The notes: a model not told the origin generated them from the sequence alone. Counted from the first letter of the stretch, positions 17,644-27,591 are shown. The stretch is 64,000 nt of DNA from Limnohabitans sp. B9-3 (GCF_002778325.1 NZ_NESI01000003.1:248001-312000); one strand, 5' to 3'. Numbers and translations are program-made.

Positions 17644-19107
17644 ATGAGCTTTAAAAAACCGTTGCGCCTGACAGCGCTTGCCTTAACCAGTGTCGCTTTG
17701 CTGGCTGCCTGCGGAAGCAGCGACGCCCCATTACCAGCACCTGAAGAAACCCGCGCGCAAGACTCTCGCGTTTTTAGTCCTGCAGAACCTACGGCCACTA
17801 CGTTTGCCGCGATGTCAACGCAAAGCTCAGACACGGTGGATATGAGTACAACAAGTCGCTGGTCTGGTGTACTGAACGGCGCTGCGTATCGCGTCGAAGT
17901 GCCGGCCAATTGGAACGGCAAACTCGTGATGTATGCCCATGGCTATGCGGGTACTGGTGCTGCCGTGGGTGTTTCAAATCCATCCATTCGCCGTTACCTC
18001 ATTCAAAATGGCTATGCATGGGCAGCTTCGAGCTATGCCAAAAACTACTATGACGTTCGTGCTGGTGTTGAAGACACCAACGCGCTGGCTCTTGAGTTCA
18101 AGGCTATTGCAGCGAAAAACGCACGTACGCTTTCTGCACCGACCAAGATCTACATCACCGGACATTCAATGGGCGGGCACATCACTGCGGCGGCCATTGA
18201 AGATGAAGCAGCGGCTTACGCCGTGAACAAGGTGAAGTACGCTGGTGCCGTTCCTATGTGCGGGGTATTGGGCGATACAGAATTGTTCAACCAGTTTGCC
18301 GCCATGCAGGTCACAGCGCAAGCAATCGCAGGGCTACCCAGCTATCCGACCGCCAAGTGGAGTGAAATTGAACCCTTGGTGCGCAGCACGCTTTTCACAA
18401 CGTTCCCTTCTACGTCAACTGCCCCTGCGACGCCAACTGCCGCAGGCGTAAAGTACCTTTCTGTATTGCAAAACATCACGGGTGGTCCGCGCCCGATGTT
18501 CGATCTCGGTTTTGCTTTTGGTGGCAGCTTTCCCTCAGCCTGGGGAACTTTTGGTTCAGACGGTACTGTGACGGGCATTCTGAACAAAAACGTGCTCGAT
18601 ACCAACGCTTACACCTACAAGATCGATGGTGACGTCCCTGGTTCAACCGCGCTGAACGCGTCCGTTCTTAAACTTACGGCCGATCCAGAGGCCAACCGCT
18701 TACGTCGTGACGGCTTGCGCTGGATTCCCAAAGCCAATGGCGAGTTCAAGATTCCTGTGGTTTCAATTCATACATTGGGAGACTTGTTCGTTCCATTCAG
18801 CATGGAGCAAACTTATCAAAAGCGAGTCGCCGCCAAGGGCAACAGTTCTTGGTTGGTTCAGCGTGCCATTCGAGGTGTGAGCCATTGCGACTTCACGGTT
18901 GCAGAGCAAGTGAACGCATTCGACGACATGATCAAGTGGGAGCGTGATGGCGTTAAACCGACGGGCGACGATGTGGTGACTCCTGCCACTGTGGCCGCAG
19001 CAACCTACGGCTGTACTTTTACTAAAAATACGCTTGGACCCGATGAGAGCGGCACTACCAATGCCTTGCGCCCACTAACGTTAGCTAACTCACCGGCTTG
19101 CCCTTGA
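17644..19107 (+). CDS. Secreted alpha/beta-hydrolase lipoprotein
   Basis: 487 residues from the ATG at 17644. A lipoprotein signal is clear: positive start (MSFKKPLRLTALALTS), hydrophobic core and lipobox LLAAC followed by GSSDAPLPAP. The mature part is an alpha/beta hydrolase with HGYAGTGAAVG as oxyanion-hole region, YITGHSMGGHI carrying the nucleophile Ser, a likely acid in IHTLGDLFVPF and a late His in GVSHCDFT. It is longer than simple esterases, with extra segments between the nucleophile and the acid. The substrate is unknown. GGAGA lies upstream of the start and a strong terminator follows, so it appears monocistronic. Confidence 0.8.
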   Translation: MSFKKPLRLTALALTSVALLAACGSSDAPLPAPEETRAQDSRVFSPAEPTATTFAAMSTQSSDTVDMSTTSRWSGVLNGAAYRVEVPANWNGKLVMYAHGYAGTGAAVGVSNPSIRRYLIQNGYAWAASSYAKNYYDVRAGVEDTNALALEFKAIAAKNARTLSAPTKIYITGHSMGGHITAAAIEDEAAAYAVNKVKYAGAVPMCGVLGDTELFNQFAAMQVTAQAIAGLPSYPTAKWSEIEPLVRSTLFTTFPSTSTAPATPTAAGVKYLSVLQNITGGPRPMFDLGFAFGGSFPSAWGTFGSDGTVTGILNKNVLDTNAYTYKIDGDVPGSTALNASVLKLTADPEANRLRRDGLRWIPKANGEFKIPVVSIHTLGDLFVPFSMEQTYQKRVAAKGNSSWLVQRAIRGVSHCDFTVAEQVNAFDDMIKWERDGVKPTGDDVVTPATVAAATYGCTFTKNTLGPDESGTTNALRPLTLANSPACP

Positions 19108-19136
19108 ACTTTCGCTGATCTTAGGTAGCTTTGGAG

Positions 19137-19165
19137 GGGGCGATCAGATGATCGCCCCTTTTTTT
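19137..19165 (+). terminator. Terminator after the lipoprotein hydrolase gene
   Basis: GGGGCGAT and ATCGCCCC pair around a short loop and are followed by seven or more T. Confidence 0.9.
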
Positions 19166-19314
19166 GCAAGGTGTATTTCCTCAATTTTTAAATAGTCATA
19201 GGAATCAAACAAGTTACGAATCAGCCGATCTCATTTGCCCCGTGCCAAGCACACGCCGCACCTCTGGCTGAAGCTGAATGACTTCGCTTGAAAGCCTCAG
19301 TCGATAATCCCCCC

Positions 19315-20196
19315 ATGACCTTGATTTCTATTCTTGTCGGCACCTTGGTGGCAGGCATGGGCAGTGTGTGGCTGGCAGCGCTGCTGGCTTATGCCTTGCT
19401 GTCGCGCTTTACCCAACATTTGCTGAGTTTGGCCGCTGGTGCTTTGCTGGCCACGGCTTTCACGCGCTTGCTACCAGAGGCGTTTGAGTTGTCTGGTAGT
19501 GCTGGCGTTTCACCACAGACCATGTTTGCCGCCCTGTTGGTGGGCTTGGTGTTTTTCTTTTTGCTCGACAAGGCTGAGTTGTGGCATCACGGCCACGAGC
19601 ATGGGCACAGTCACGGCGATGCAAGCCATTCGCACAACCCCCATGATTCGCACGCGCACGCCCATCCGCATAACCACAGCACGCACGCGCATTCGCATGA
19701 CCATGCAAACAATGACCACCCCAGTCATAACCATGGGCATAACCACCACAGCGGTGGTTGGGCGGTGTTGCTGGGCGACAGCGTGCACGCCTTTGGCGAC
19801 GGCATTTTGATCGCGGCTGCGTTTGTGGCTGACCCACGTTTAGGCGTTGCCGCTGCTTTGGCCGTGATGGCGCACGAGGTGCCCCATCATGTGGGTGACT
19901 TGGTGGTTCTGCGCCAAACGCTGAGCAACCCGCGGGCCGCATTGTTCAAACTCACCTTGGCAGGTGGCGTGACGGCCATTGGGGGCGTGGTGGGTTATGT
20001 GTTGGTGGGCGCTTTGCAGGCTTATTTGCCGTACTTTTTGGTGGCCGCGGCCAGCAGCTTTATTTACGTCGCGCTCGCAGACTTAATTCCACAGCTGCAA
20101 AAACGCCTCTCACCGCGTGAGACGGCGGCACAAGTGGCTTGGTTGTTTGCAGGCATTGCCCTCGTCGCCGCTTTGGGCGAATGGGTGCACCACTGA
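19315..20196 (+). CDS. ZIP family metal transporter with His-rich loop
   Basis: About 293 residues from the ATG at 19315; an in-frame TTG at 19288 gives a less likely start. Transmembrane helices flank a long central loop holding about two dozen histidines in roughly 58 residues (repeats such as HGHEHGHSH, HAHAHPHNH, HNHGHNHH). Helix IV has the ZIP metal site DSVHAFGDGILIAAAF and helix V has MAHEVPHHVGDLVVL. ZIP proteins import Zn2+, Fe2+ or related divalent cations; the loop is typical of zinc sensing or capture. The end lies one base from the convergent sulfurtransferase gene stop, with no terminator between them. Confidence 0.9.
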   Translation: MTLISILVGTLVAGMGSVWLAALLAYALLSRFTQHLLSLAAGALLATAFTRLLPEAFELSGSAGVSPQTMFAALLVGLVFFFLLDKAELWHHGHEHGHSHGDASHSHNPHDSHAHAHPHNHSTHAHSHDHANNDHPSHNHGHNHHSGGWAVLLGDSVHAFGDGILIAAAFVADPRLGVAAALAVMAHEVPHHVGDLVVLRQTLSNPRAALFKLTLAGGVTAIGGVVGYVLVGALQAYLPYFLVAAASSFIYVALADLIPQLQKRLSPRETAAQVAWLFAGIALVAALGEWVHH

Positions 20197-20197
20197 T

Positions 20198-21067
20198 TTA
20201 AGATTTTTCGCAGGGCAAGCCGGGCGTGTTGCACCACTCGCTCCAGCTGCCTGCATACAACGCTGTGCGCCCAAAGCCAGCGACTTCCATGGCCAAGACA
20301 TTGGGCACTGCGCTCACGCCGCTGCCACAGTGGTGAACCACATTTTCCGGTTTGGCATCGCCTAGCAAGGCGGCAAATTCAGCACGCAACTCGGCCGAGC
20401 TTTTGAAGAAGCCGTCCGCATTGAGGTTGGTACTAAAAGGGCGATTGAGTGCACCGGGTATGTGGCCTGCGACAGGGTCCATGGGTTCGACTTCGCCGCG
20501 GTAGCGTGGTGCGGCGCGTGCGTCGACGATGGTTTGCTCGCCCGTGTTCAAGCGTGAAAACACGGCGGCGGTCTCGATCAATTGAACCAAAGGTTCACGC
20601 AGCTCAAACTCGCCTTCAGTAGCTGTGGTCGGCGCTGGATGGTGTTCGCCTGACGCGACAGCGCCACCTGCAGCAACCCAAGCTTGCAAGCCACCGTCGA
20701 GAACGGCCACCGCATCGTGGCCGCACCATTTCAGCATCCACCAGAGCCTGCCGGCATAGTTCATGCCGTTGCGGTCATAGACCACCACTTGGGTGTCGTT
20801 CTTCACGCCCACGCTGTGCAGCCATGCCGCAAAAACTTCGCGTCGTGGCAAAGGGTGACGCCCACCGTTGACGCGCAGCGCGGGGTCGTGTGTGGCAAGG
20901 TTTTTGTCCAAGTCTGCGTGTTGCGCGCCCGCAATGTGTTGCGCCATGTATTGGGCATAGCCTTGTTCGGGCTTCATCAGGTCGCAGCTGCAATCAAACA
21001 CTGCCAAGGGTTGGCCGCTGTGTTGCAGGTCTTTCAGTTGAGCAACAGAAATGAGGGTGGTGTACAT
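20198..21067 (-). CDS. sseA: Sulfurtransferase (rhodanese / 3-mercaptopyruvate type)
   Basis: 289 residues with two rhodanese domains. The N-terminal inactive one includes HIAGAQHADLDKNLA and VVVYDRNGMNYAGRLWW. The C-terminal one includes DARAAPRYRGEVEPMDPVAG and HIPGALNRPF, and ends with the catalytic loop HHCGSGVSAVPN. The CGSGV(S/T)A loop is that of mercaptopyruvate sulfurtransferases rather than thiosulfate rhodaneses (CRKGV). It transfers sulfane sulfur to cyanide, thioredoxin or other acceptors. It follows an EamA transporter and a Rieske oxygenase on the same strand with short gaps, so it may belong to their transcript. Confidence 0.9.
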   Translation of the reverse strand: MYTTLISVAQLKDLQHSGQPLAVFDCSCDLMKPEQGYAQYMAQHIAGAQHADLDKNLATHDPALRVNGGRHPLPRREVFAAWLHSVGVKNDTQVVVYDRNGMNYAGRLWWMLKWCGHDAVAVLDGGLQAWVAAGGAVASGEHHPAPTTATEGEFELREPLVQLIETAAVFSRLNTGEQTIVDARAAPRYRGEVEPMDPVAGHIPGALNRPFSTNLNADGFFKSSAELRAEFAALLGDAKPENVVHHCGSGVSAVPNVLAMEVAGFGRTALYAGSWSEWCNTPGLPCEKS

Positions 21068-21094
21068 ACAAAGCTCCTGTAGCGTTCAGTGGTG

Positions 21095-21991
21095 TCAGTG
21101 TTCTTCTGCAGGGGCGTTGGGAACAGCGCGGGCGCGCAACAAGGTGGCCGCCATGCCGCTCAGCACGATCAAGGCCATACCCATCCAGCCGATGAGGGGA
21201 ATGTCGTCACCAAACAGCAGCAAGCTGTAAAGCGCGGCAAACACGATGCCCGAGTACTGTAAGTTGGCCACCACCAGTGTGGCGCCTTTGCTGTAAGCGC
21301 GTGTCATGCACAACTGGCCCAGTGATGCAAAGACGCCCACAGGTAACAACCAGATGGCATGCTCCCAGTGCCATTCAGACACGCCTGCAAAGCCCATGCC
21401 AATCGCACCTGCCAAAAGCGTGCCCAATGCAAAGTAAAAAACGGTTCGCGTTTCGGGTTCGCCCAAGCGGCCCAGCACCATGACTTGCATGTAAGAAAAC
21501 GCGGCGGCAAAGCCCGACATCAGGCCAATCAAGCCCGCAAAAATTTGGTTTTGTTCAATCGTGGGTCGCAGCATCATCACGACCCCAGCAAAGCCCGCCA
21601 ACACACTCAAAGCAAGGGGCCCTTGTGACCAAGGACTGCGGTTGTCTTCGGGTTTCCAATTGATGAGTGAGCCCCCAACCAGAAAAGCGGCCACCCAAAC
21701 ACCACTCATGTAGTTCAGCGTCATGGCCGTGGCCAGCGGGAGTTTGCCGATGGCATAAAACCAAGCGCTGAGCGACAGCACGCCAATGGTGGAACGCCAC
21801 ACATGGGCGCCAGGATAGGCGGTGCGTAGGGACACCTTTTTTTGCTTGGCGATGACGGCCAAAAAAACGATGCCCACCACGCCTCGGTAAAACACCAATT
21901 CTGCCGAGTTGAAGTGCTCAGAACCAAACTTCACGCATACGCCCATGGTGGCGAAGAAGGCCGCGCCTAGCAGCATCCAAAGGGCTTGCAT
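21095..21991 (-). CDS. EamA/DMT family transporter
   Basis: 298 residues with about ten transmembrane helices in two EamA halves (MQALWMLLGAAFFATMGVCV; LATAMTLNYMSGVWVAAFLV; GLIGLMSGFAAAFSYMQVMV; LIGWMGMALIVLSGMAATLL). This is the RarD/YdcZ-like ten-helix fold that usually exports small metabolites; the substrate is unknown. It starts nine bases after the Rieske oxygenase stop and ends 27 bases before the sulfurtransferase start, so the three genes are probably co-transcribed. Confidence 0.88.
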   Translation of the reverse strand: MQALWMLLGAAFFATMGVCVKFGSEHFNSAELVFYRGVVGIVFLAVIAKQKKVSLRTAYPGAHVWRSTIGVLSLSAWFYAIGKLPLATAMTLNYMSGVWVAAFLVGGSLINWKPEDNRSPWSQGPLALSVLAGFAGVVMMLRPTIEQNQIFAGLIGLMSGFAAAFSYMQVMVLGRLGEPETRTVFYFALGTLLAGAIGMGFAGVSEWHWEHAIWLLPVGVFASLGQLCMTRAYSKGATLVVANLQYSGIVFAALYSLLLFGDDIPLIGWMGMALIVLSGMAATLLRARAVPNAPAEEH

Positions 21992-22000
21992 GTTGGCAGG

Positions 22001-23125
22001 TCAGGTGAAGCTGAGTTTGCCGCGGTACCACTCATGAAAGTGCTGCATGCCATCTTCCATGGGGCTTTGGTAGGGGCCCACTTCGTTGTCGCCACGTTGC
22101 ATCAGGGCTTTGCGGCCTGCGTCCATGCGCTCGGCGATTTCGTCGTCTTCGATGCAGGTTTCCATGTAGGCGGCTTGCTGGGCTTCGACAAATTCACGCT
22201 CAAAGGCGACGATTTCTTCAGGGTAATAAAACTCCACCCTATTCAAGGTCTTGGTGGGGCTGATGGGGTGCAGCGTCGAGACGGTCAATACATGCGGGTA
22301 CCACTCCACCATGATGTGAGGGTAGTAGGTGAGCCAAATCGCACCACGCTCAGGGAGCTCGCCGTTGCGGTACTTGAGCAACATGTCGTGCCACGTTTTG
22401 TAGGTCGGGGAACCGGGTTTGCCAAAACCCTCCGACACGCCGACGGTTTGCACCGAATAGTTGTCTTTGAATTCCCAGCTCAAATCGTCACAGGTGACAA
22501 ACTGGCCGAGACCTGGGTGAAAGGGGCCGACGTGGTAGTCCTCGAGGTAGACCTCGATGAAGGTTTTCCAGTTGTAGTTGCACTCGTGCAGTTCCACGCG
22601 GTCCAAGGCAAAGCCCGTGAAGTCCAACGCAGCGCGGGGGCCCATGTTGGCCAAGTCTGCCTCGATGTCGACGCCGTTGTCTTCAAACAGCAAGCCGTTC
22701 CACTCACGCAACTTGTAGTTGTTGAGGTTGAGGCAAGGGTCATGCGAAAAGTGGGGGGCGCCCAGCAGTTCGCCCGTCGAGGCATAGGTCCAGCGGTGCA
22801 AAGGGCAGACGATATTGCCACCCGCTGATCCTGGGGCTTGGTTTTGCAAAGAACCACGGCCTTTGAGCATCACGGCTTGGCGGTGGCGGCAGACGTTGGA
22901 AATCAGCTCTACGCCTTGGGCGGAACGCACAAGCGCACGCCCTTCGCCCTCATGCGGCAAAGCGTAGTAATCGCCCACATCGGGCACAGCAAGTTGGTGG
23001 CCCACATACCGTGGGCCGCGCTGAAAGATGGTCTCCAGTTCGCGCTGAAACAGCGCCTCGTCAAAGTAACTGGTAACTGGTAGTTGGCTATTCGCCTGCT
23101 GCAGTTGAAGACTTAAATCAGACAT
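22001..23125 (-). CDS. Rieske aromatic-ring-hydroxylating oxygenase, alpha subunit
   Basis: 374 residues. The Rieske [2Fe-2S] ligands are Cys79/His81 (NVCRHRQAV) and Cys107/His110 (CPLHRWTY). The catalytic domain has the mononuclear iron site region CNYNWKTFIEVYLEDYHVGP with FHPGL, where the bridging Asp/Glu and two His lie. This subclass covers choline-monooxygenase-like and broad-substrate demethylases; no beta subunit or reductase is next to it, so it uses electron carriers from elsewhere. The substrate is unknown. It leads the unit with an EamA transporter and a sulfurtransferase. A terminator-like hairpin lies 50 bases upstream of its start on the same strand. Confidence 0.88.
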   Translation of the reverse strand: MSDLSLQLQQANSQLPVTSYFDEALFQRELETIFQRGPRYVGHQLAVPDVGDYYALPHEGEGRALVRSAQGVELISNVCRHRQAVMLKGRGSLQNQAPGSAGGNIVCPLHRWTYASTGELLGAPHFSHDPCLNLNNYKLREWNGLLFEDNGVDIEADLANMGPRAALDFTGFALDRVELHECNYNWKTFIEVYLEDYHVGPFHPGLGQFVTCDDLSWEFKDNYSVQTVGVSEGFGKPGSPTYKTWHDMLLKYRNGELPERGAIWLTYYPHIMVEWYPHVLTVSTLHPISPTKTLNRVEFYYPEEIVAFEREFVEAQQAAYMETCIEDDEIAERMDAGRKALMQRGDNEVGPYQSPMEDGMQHFHEWYRGKLSFT

Positions 23126-23164
23126 GGGTGACCTGACCTAAAGACTCCCCACAGGGAGGTGTGT

Positions 23165-23192
23165 GAAAAAATAAATCAGCCGAAGGGCTGAT
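23165..23192 (-). promoter_or_regulatory. Terminator-like hairpin in the leader of the Rieske oxygenase gene
   Basis: On the minus strand ATCAGCC, a CTTC loop and GGCTGAT form a perfect seven-base stem followed by TTATTTTTTC. No minus-strand gene ends here: the neighbour upstream is xseB on the plus strand. The element therefore sits in the 5' leader and could attenuate transcription. A second small stem (CTCCC/GGGAG, 23145-23158) lies closer to the start. Confidence 0.4.
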
Positions 23193-23290
23193 GAAAGGAG
23201 GCTCATTGTAACGAAGCGTGGTGGCCCAAGCTTGGCAAAGCCTAAAATGAGAATCTACGTGTTCAACACATTCACTCTTTTTTCATCACG

Positions 23291-23527
23291 ATGACCAAAG
23301 CCAAGACCCCTGCAAGCACGGCGCCTGCCAGCTATGAAGCTGCTTTGAAAGAGCTAGAAGGCATGGTGGCTCAAATGGAATCAGGTCAGCTACCTTTGGC
23401 AGACTTGCTGTCTGGCTACCAACGTGGCGCTGAATTATTAGCGTTTTGCCGAGCCCAGTTGGATGCCGTCGAGCAGCAAATTCAGGTGCTCGACAACGGC
23501 GTGCTCAAGCCATGGTCGGCTACTTAA
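23291..23527 (+). CDS. xseB: Exodeoxyribonuclease VII small subunit
   Basis: 78 residues, typical for XseB. The helical hairpin core reads [20 protein letters not shown] then [20 protein letters not shown], and ends [14 protein letters not shown]. It forms the small subunits around XseA, degrading single-stranded DNA into acid-soluble oligonucleotides. The xseA gene is not in the window. The next gene, ispA, starts two bases after its stop, which is the common xseB-ispA-dxs order in proteobacteria. Confidence 0.95.
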   Translation: MTKAKTPASTAPASYEAALKELEGMVAQMESGQLPLADLLSGYQRGAELLAFCRAQLDAVEQQIQVLDNGVLKPWSAT

Positions 23528-23529
23528 GT

Positions 23530-24465
23530 ATGAAAGAACAAAGCTCTCCCATGCCGCAGAATTCTTTTGATTTGACGCTTTGGAGTCAACAGCGTTTGGC
23601 CCAAGTCGAGTTGGCTTTATCGAACTGGATCAACCCCCAAGCGCCTGCCAATTTGGGTGAGTGCATGCGCTATGCCGCTTTAGACGGCGGTAAGCGTTTA
23701 CGGCCCTTATTGGCCTTGGCCGCCCGTGAAGCCGTGGCGCAGGGCGATGCCCGAGTGGAAATGGACGAGGCGGCTTTGCGTGCAGGCTGTGCGGTTGAGC
23801 TGATTCATGCGTATTCCTTGGTCCACGATGACATGCCTTGCATGGACAACGATGTGTTGCGCCGAGGCAAGCCCACCGTCCACGTGCAGTTCGGCGAGGC
23901 GCAAGCCTTGTTGGCGGGTGATGCGCTGCAAGCGCTGGCTTTTGAAGTGCTAACCCCTGAGGCGTCCAACATCCCTAGTGATGTGCAAGCACGCCTGTGC
24001 CGTTTGTTGGCGGTTGCTGCGGGCTATCAGGGCATGGCCGGCGGTCAAGCGATTGACTTAGCCAGTGTGGGCCAAGCCTTGACCCAAGACCAACTGCGTC
24101 AGATGCACCGTTTGAAGACGGGTGCGCTGCTGGAAGCCAGTGTGATGATGGGCGCCACCTGCGGTAAGGCCGGCTCCCAAGCACTGAACGCATTGCAGCG
24201 TTATAGCCAAGCCCTTGGCTTGGCGTTTCAAGTGATTGACGATGTGTTGGATGTCATCGCTGACTCCGCCACGCTTGGTAAAACCGCAGGCAAAGATGCT
24301 GCGAACGACAAACCTACTTATGTGTCACTGTTGGGCTTGGCGCCAGCTCAGGCTTATGCGGAGGCCCTGTTGCAAGAAGCCTTAGATGCTTTACAAGACA
24401 GTGGTCTGACACACACCCACGCGCTGGCTGCCTTGGCCCAGCACGTTGTGAAACGGAACACCTGA
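23530..24465 (+). CDS. ispA: Polyprenyl (farnesyl) diphosphate synthase
   Basis: About 311 residues from the ATG at 23530; an alternative ATG at 23551 is also possible. The first aspartate-rich motif is in [20 protein letters not shown] and the second in [25 protein letters not shown] is the conserved substrate-binding segment near residue 60. The DDxxxxD form of the first motif is the bacterial farnesyl-PP type. It condenses IPP with DMAPP and GPP to give C15 diphosphate, feeding quinones and undecaprenyl-PP. It lies between xseB and dxs in a tight operon. Confidence 0.93.
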   Translation: MKEQSSPMPQNSFDLTLWSQQRLAQVELALSNWINPQAPANLGECMRYAALDGGKRLRPLLALAAREAVAQGDARVEMDEAALRAGCAVELIHAYSLVHDDMPCMDNDVLRRGKPTVHVQFGEAQALLAGDALQALAFEVLTPEASNIPSDVQARLCRLLAVAAGYQGMAGGQAIDLASVGQALTQDQLRQMHRLKTGALLEASVMMGATCGKAGSQALNALQRYSQALGLAFQVIDDVLDVIADSATLGKTAGKDAANDKPTYVSLLGLAPAQAYAEALLQEALDALQDSGLTHTHALAALAQHVVKRNT

Positions 24466-24467
24466 AC

Positions 24468-26324
24468 ATGCCCAACTTGTTGCCCACCATCAACTCACCG
24501 GCTGACTTGCGCGCCTTACCGCGCCAGCAACTCAGCACTTTGGCCGACGAGCTGCGTTCGTATGTGTTGCAAAGCGTCGCCAAAACCGGCGGGCATTTGA
24601 GCTCTAACTTGGGGACGGTCGAATTGACGGTGGCGCTGCACTATGTTTTTAACACCCCGCACGACCGTATCGTGTGGGACGTGGGCCACCAAACCTACCC
24701 GCACAAAATCTTGACGGGGCGGCGAGACCAAATGAGCACGCTTCGTCAACGTCATGGCCTGAGCGGTTTCCCACGCCGTGACGAAAGCGAATACGACGCC
24801 TTTGGTACGGCTCACTCGTCCACCAGCATTTCTGCCGCCTTGGGCATGGCAGTGGCCGCGCAGCAAAAAGGTGAGCAACGTCATGCCATTGCAGTGATTG
24901 GCGATGGCGCCATGACGGCCGGCATGGCCTTTGAAGCCTTGAACAATGGCGGTGTGACGCATTCCAAACTGTTGGTCATCTTGAACGACAACGACATGTC
25001 GATCAGCCCGCCTGTCGGCGCGCTCAACCGGTATTTGGCACAGTTGATGAGTGGCAAGTTTTATGCGGCCGCCAAAGAGGTGGGCAAGCAGGTGCTCAAA
25101 GGCGCACCGCCTTTGTTCGAGTTGGCCAAGCGTTTCGAAGAGCAAGCCAAAGGCCTTGTGGTTCCGGCTACTTTGTTTGAAAAGTTTGGTTTCAACTACA
25201 TCGGCCCCATCGACGGCCACGACCTGGAGTCGCTGATTCCAACCTTGGAAAATATCAAGCACTTGGAAGGGCCACAGTTTTTGCATGTGGTGACCAAAAA
25301 AGGCCAAGGTTACAAATTGGCCGAAGCTGATCCAGTGGCCTACCACGGTCCAGGTAAGTTTGACCCTGCTGTGGGTTTGGTGCCTTCGACCAGCGCCGCC
25401 AAAACCACCTTCACCCAAGTGTTTGGTCAGTGGCTGTGCGACATGGCCGAGCATGACCCACTGTTGGTGGCCATCACGCCCGCTATGCGTGAAGGCTCGG
25501 GTATGGTGGCGTTTCACCAGCGTTTTCCTGAGCGCTACCACGATGTCGGCATTGCCGAGCAGCATGCACTGACGTTTGCGGCAGGGCTAGCCTGCGAGGG
25601 TGTGAAGCCCGTTGTGGCCATTTACTCCACGTTCTTGCAACGCGCCTACGACCAAGTCATTCACGACGTGGCCTTGCAAAAGCTACCCATGGTGCTGGCG
25701 CTGGATCGCGCTGGCATTGTGGGGGCCGATGGTGCCACGCACGCCGGTTTATATGACATCCCGTTCATGCGCTGCATTCCTAACGTCAGCATGGCTTGCC
25801 CAGCAGACGAAAACGAATGCCGCCAACTGTTGACCACGGCTTACCAACAAGACCATTGTGTGGCCGTACGTTATCCACGGGGTGCAGGTGTCGGCGTGCC
25901 GGTGCAGCCTGGCTTGCAAGCCTTGCCTTTTGGCAAAGGCGAAATGCGTCGCACAGGTCAACGGATTGCCATTTTGGCCTTCGGTACCTTGCTTTACCCT
26001 GCGCTCGAAGCCGGTGAAGCACTCAATGCCACGGTAGTCAACATGCGCTGGGCCAAGCCGCTTGACACGGCGTTGCTGGCGCAAATTGCGGCCACGCACG
26101 ATGCCTTGGTCACGGTTGAAGAGGGGGCCATCATGGGCGGCGCAGGTTCGGCGGTGCTTGAAGCCTTGCAAGTGCTTGAGCAACCCAAGCCCGTTTTGGT
26201 GTTGGGTGTGCCTGATGTGTTCACCGAGCACGGCGACCCCGTCAAGTTGCTTGCCGAATTGGGCTTAGATGCCGCAGGTATTCAAGCAGCCATTGCCAAG
26301 CGTTTTGTTAATCTTTTGGATTAA
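24468..26324 (+). CDS. dxs: 1-deoxy-D-xylulose-5-phosphate synthase
   Basis: 618 residues, standard for DXS. The thiamine-diphosphate motif is [17 protein letters not shown] with a conserved NDNDMSISP ahead. The transketolase pyrimidine domain includes MPVV-like [20 protein letters not shown] and [14 protein letters not shown], and the C-terminal domain [15 protein letters not shown] and [16 protein letters not shown]. It makes DXP from pyruvate and glyceraldehyde-3-phosphate, the entry step of the MEP isoprenoid pathway. It starts three bases after ispA, placing precursor supply and use in one transcript. Confidence 0.97.
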   Translation: MPNLLPTINSPADLRALPRQQLSTLADELRSYVLQSVAKTGGHLSSNLGTVELTVALHYVFNTPHDRIVWDVGHQTYPHKILTGRRDQMSTLRQRHGLSGFPRRDESEYDAFGTAHSSTSISAALGMAVAAQQKGEQRHAIAVIGDGAMTAGMAFEALNNGGVTHSKLLVILNDNDMSISPPVGALNRYLAQLMSGKFYAAAKEVGKQVLKGAPPLFELAKRFEEQAKGLVVPATLFEKFGFNYIGPIDGHDLESLIPTLENIKHLEGPQFLHVVTKKGQGYKLAEADPVAYHGPGKFDPAVGLVPSTSAAKTTFTQVFGQWLCDMAEHDPLLVAITPAMREGSGMVAFHQRFPERYHDVGIAEQHALTFAAGLACEGVKPVVAIYSTFLQRAYDQVIHDVALQKLPMVLALDRAGIVGADGATHAGLYDIPFMRCIPNVSMACPADENECRQLLTTAYQQDHCVAVRYPRGAGVGVPVQPGLQALPFGKGEMRRTGQRIAILAFGTLLYPALEAGEALNATVVNMRWAKPLDTALLAQIAATHDALVTVEEGAIMGGAGSAVLEALQVLEQPKPVLVLGVPDVFTEHGDPVKLLAELGLDAAGIQAAIAKRFVNLLD

Positions 26325-26511
26325 CTTGCAAACCAATCATGGGCATGAGGCAATTTCATGCACTTTGAATTTTTTGATAGCTGGTTTTTTCTTCGGGCAA
26401 ACCCGCAGATTTTGTCCCCCAAGCCTGCCTACAATCTCGCCTCGCTGGCTGTCATTCTGGTGTCACCTCTGACATTGACAAGCTCGCAGTTTTAACTTTT
26501 TGGAGTCTCAC

Positions 26512-27591
26512 ATGGACCGTCGTTCCGTAATCAAGAATGCAGGTATTGCTGGCATTTTGGCCGCAGGTGCCGCACCAGCCGTTCACGCACAAGCCGCTAT
26601 CCGCTGGCGTTTGGCTTCGAGCTTTCCTAAATCGCTCGACACCATCCACGGTGCAGCTGACACTTTCGCCAAGGCTGTCAAAGCCATGTCGGGTGGCAAG
26701 TTTGAAGTCTCTGTCCATGCACCTGGCGAAATCATGCCCGCTTTTGGCGTGGTGGATGGCGTGCAACAAGGCTCCATCGAAATGGCCCACACAGCCCCTT
26801 ACTATTTCTTTGGTAAGGACGAGACTTTTGCCTTGGGTTGCGCCATTCCTTTCGGTCTGAACAGCCGTCAAATGACAGCATGGATGTACGAAGGCAACGG
26901 CATGAAGCTGATGCGCGAGTTCTATGCCAAATACAACATGGTCAACTTCCCAGGCGGCAACACAGGCGCGCAAATGGGTGGCTGGTTCCGTAAAGAAATC
27001 AAATCGGTGGCTGACCTCAAAGGTTTGAAGTTCCGTGTTGGCGGCTTCGCAGGCAAGGTGCTTGAGCGCATGGGCGTCATTCCTCAAAACATTCCTGGTG
27101 GCGACATTTATCCAGCCTTGGAAAAAGGAACCATCGACTCAGCTGAGTGGGTAGGTCCCTATGACGATTTGAAGTTGGGCTTCAGCAAGGTTGCGCCTTT
27201 CTACTACTACCCAGGTTTCTGGGAAGGTGGCCCACAGCTCGACTTCTTCATCAACGACAAAGCATTTGCCGCTCTGTCGCCAGAGAACAAGGCCATCGTC
27301 GAAGCTGCAGCTGCGCAAGCCCACTCTGACATGCAAGCCAAGTATGACGCTCGTAACCCTGCTGCTTTGAAGCAGTTGGTGGGTTCTGGCACCAAGTTGC
27401 GTGAGTTCCCCAAAGACGTGATGGCGACAGCTTTCAAAGAGTCGATGGCTTTTTATGACGAAATCTCGGCCAAAAACGAAAACTGGAAGAAAGTCTACGC
27501 TGACTACAGCAAGTTCCGCGCAGACTCCAACCTGTGGTTCCGTTTCACCGAAGCCAAGTTTGACTCGTTCATGCAAGCGCAAAAGCTGTAA
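26512..27591 (+). CDS. TRAP transporter solute-binding protein (TakP-like)
   Basis: 359 residues from the ATG at 26512. The N-terminus DRRSVIKNAGIAGILAAGAA followed by VHAQA is a cleavable, probably Tat-type, signal with twin arginines. The mature protein is a DctP-family receptor: IRWRLASSFPKSLDTIHG, GNTGAQMGGWFRKE and GTIDSAEWVGPYDDLKLGFS. The last motif and YYYYPGFWEGGPQLDFF resemble the alpha-keto-acid receptor TakP and the mannitol/chloroaromatic group, so an organic acid ligand is likely. The matching membrane subunits are convergent on the other strand (28280-30355). GGAG lies upstream of the start and a terminator follows. Confidence 0.88.
   Translation: MDRRSVIKNAGIAGILAAGAAPAVHAQAAIRWRLASSFPKSLDTIHGAADTFAKAVKAMSGGKFEVSVHAPGEIMPAFGVVDGVQQGSIEMAHTAPYYFFGKDETFALGCAIPFGLNSRQMTAWMYEGNGMKLMREFYAKYNMVNFPGGNTGAQMGGWFRKEIKSVADLKGLKFRVGGFAGKVLERMGVIPQNIPGGDIYPALEKGTIDSAEWVGPYDDLKLGFSKVAPFYYYPGFWEGGPQLDFFINDKAFAALSPENKAIVEAAAAQAHSDMQAKYDARNPAALKQLVGSGTKLREFPKDVMATAFKESMAFYDEISAKNENWKKVYADYSKFRADSNLWFRFTEAKFDSFMQAQKL

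Noticed and set aside
19610-19760. His-rich segment of the ZIP gene as an assembly or frameshift artefact
   Set aside because: The frame is continuous and such loops are normal in zinc transporters.
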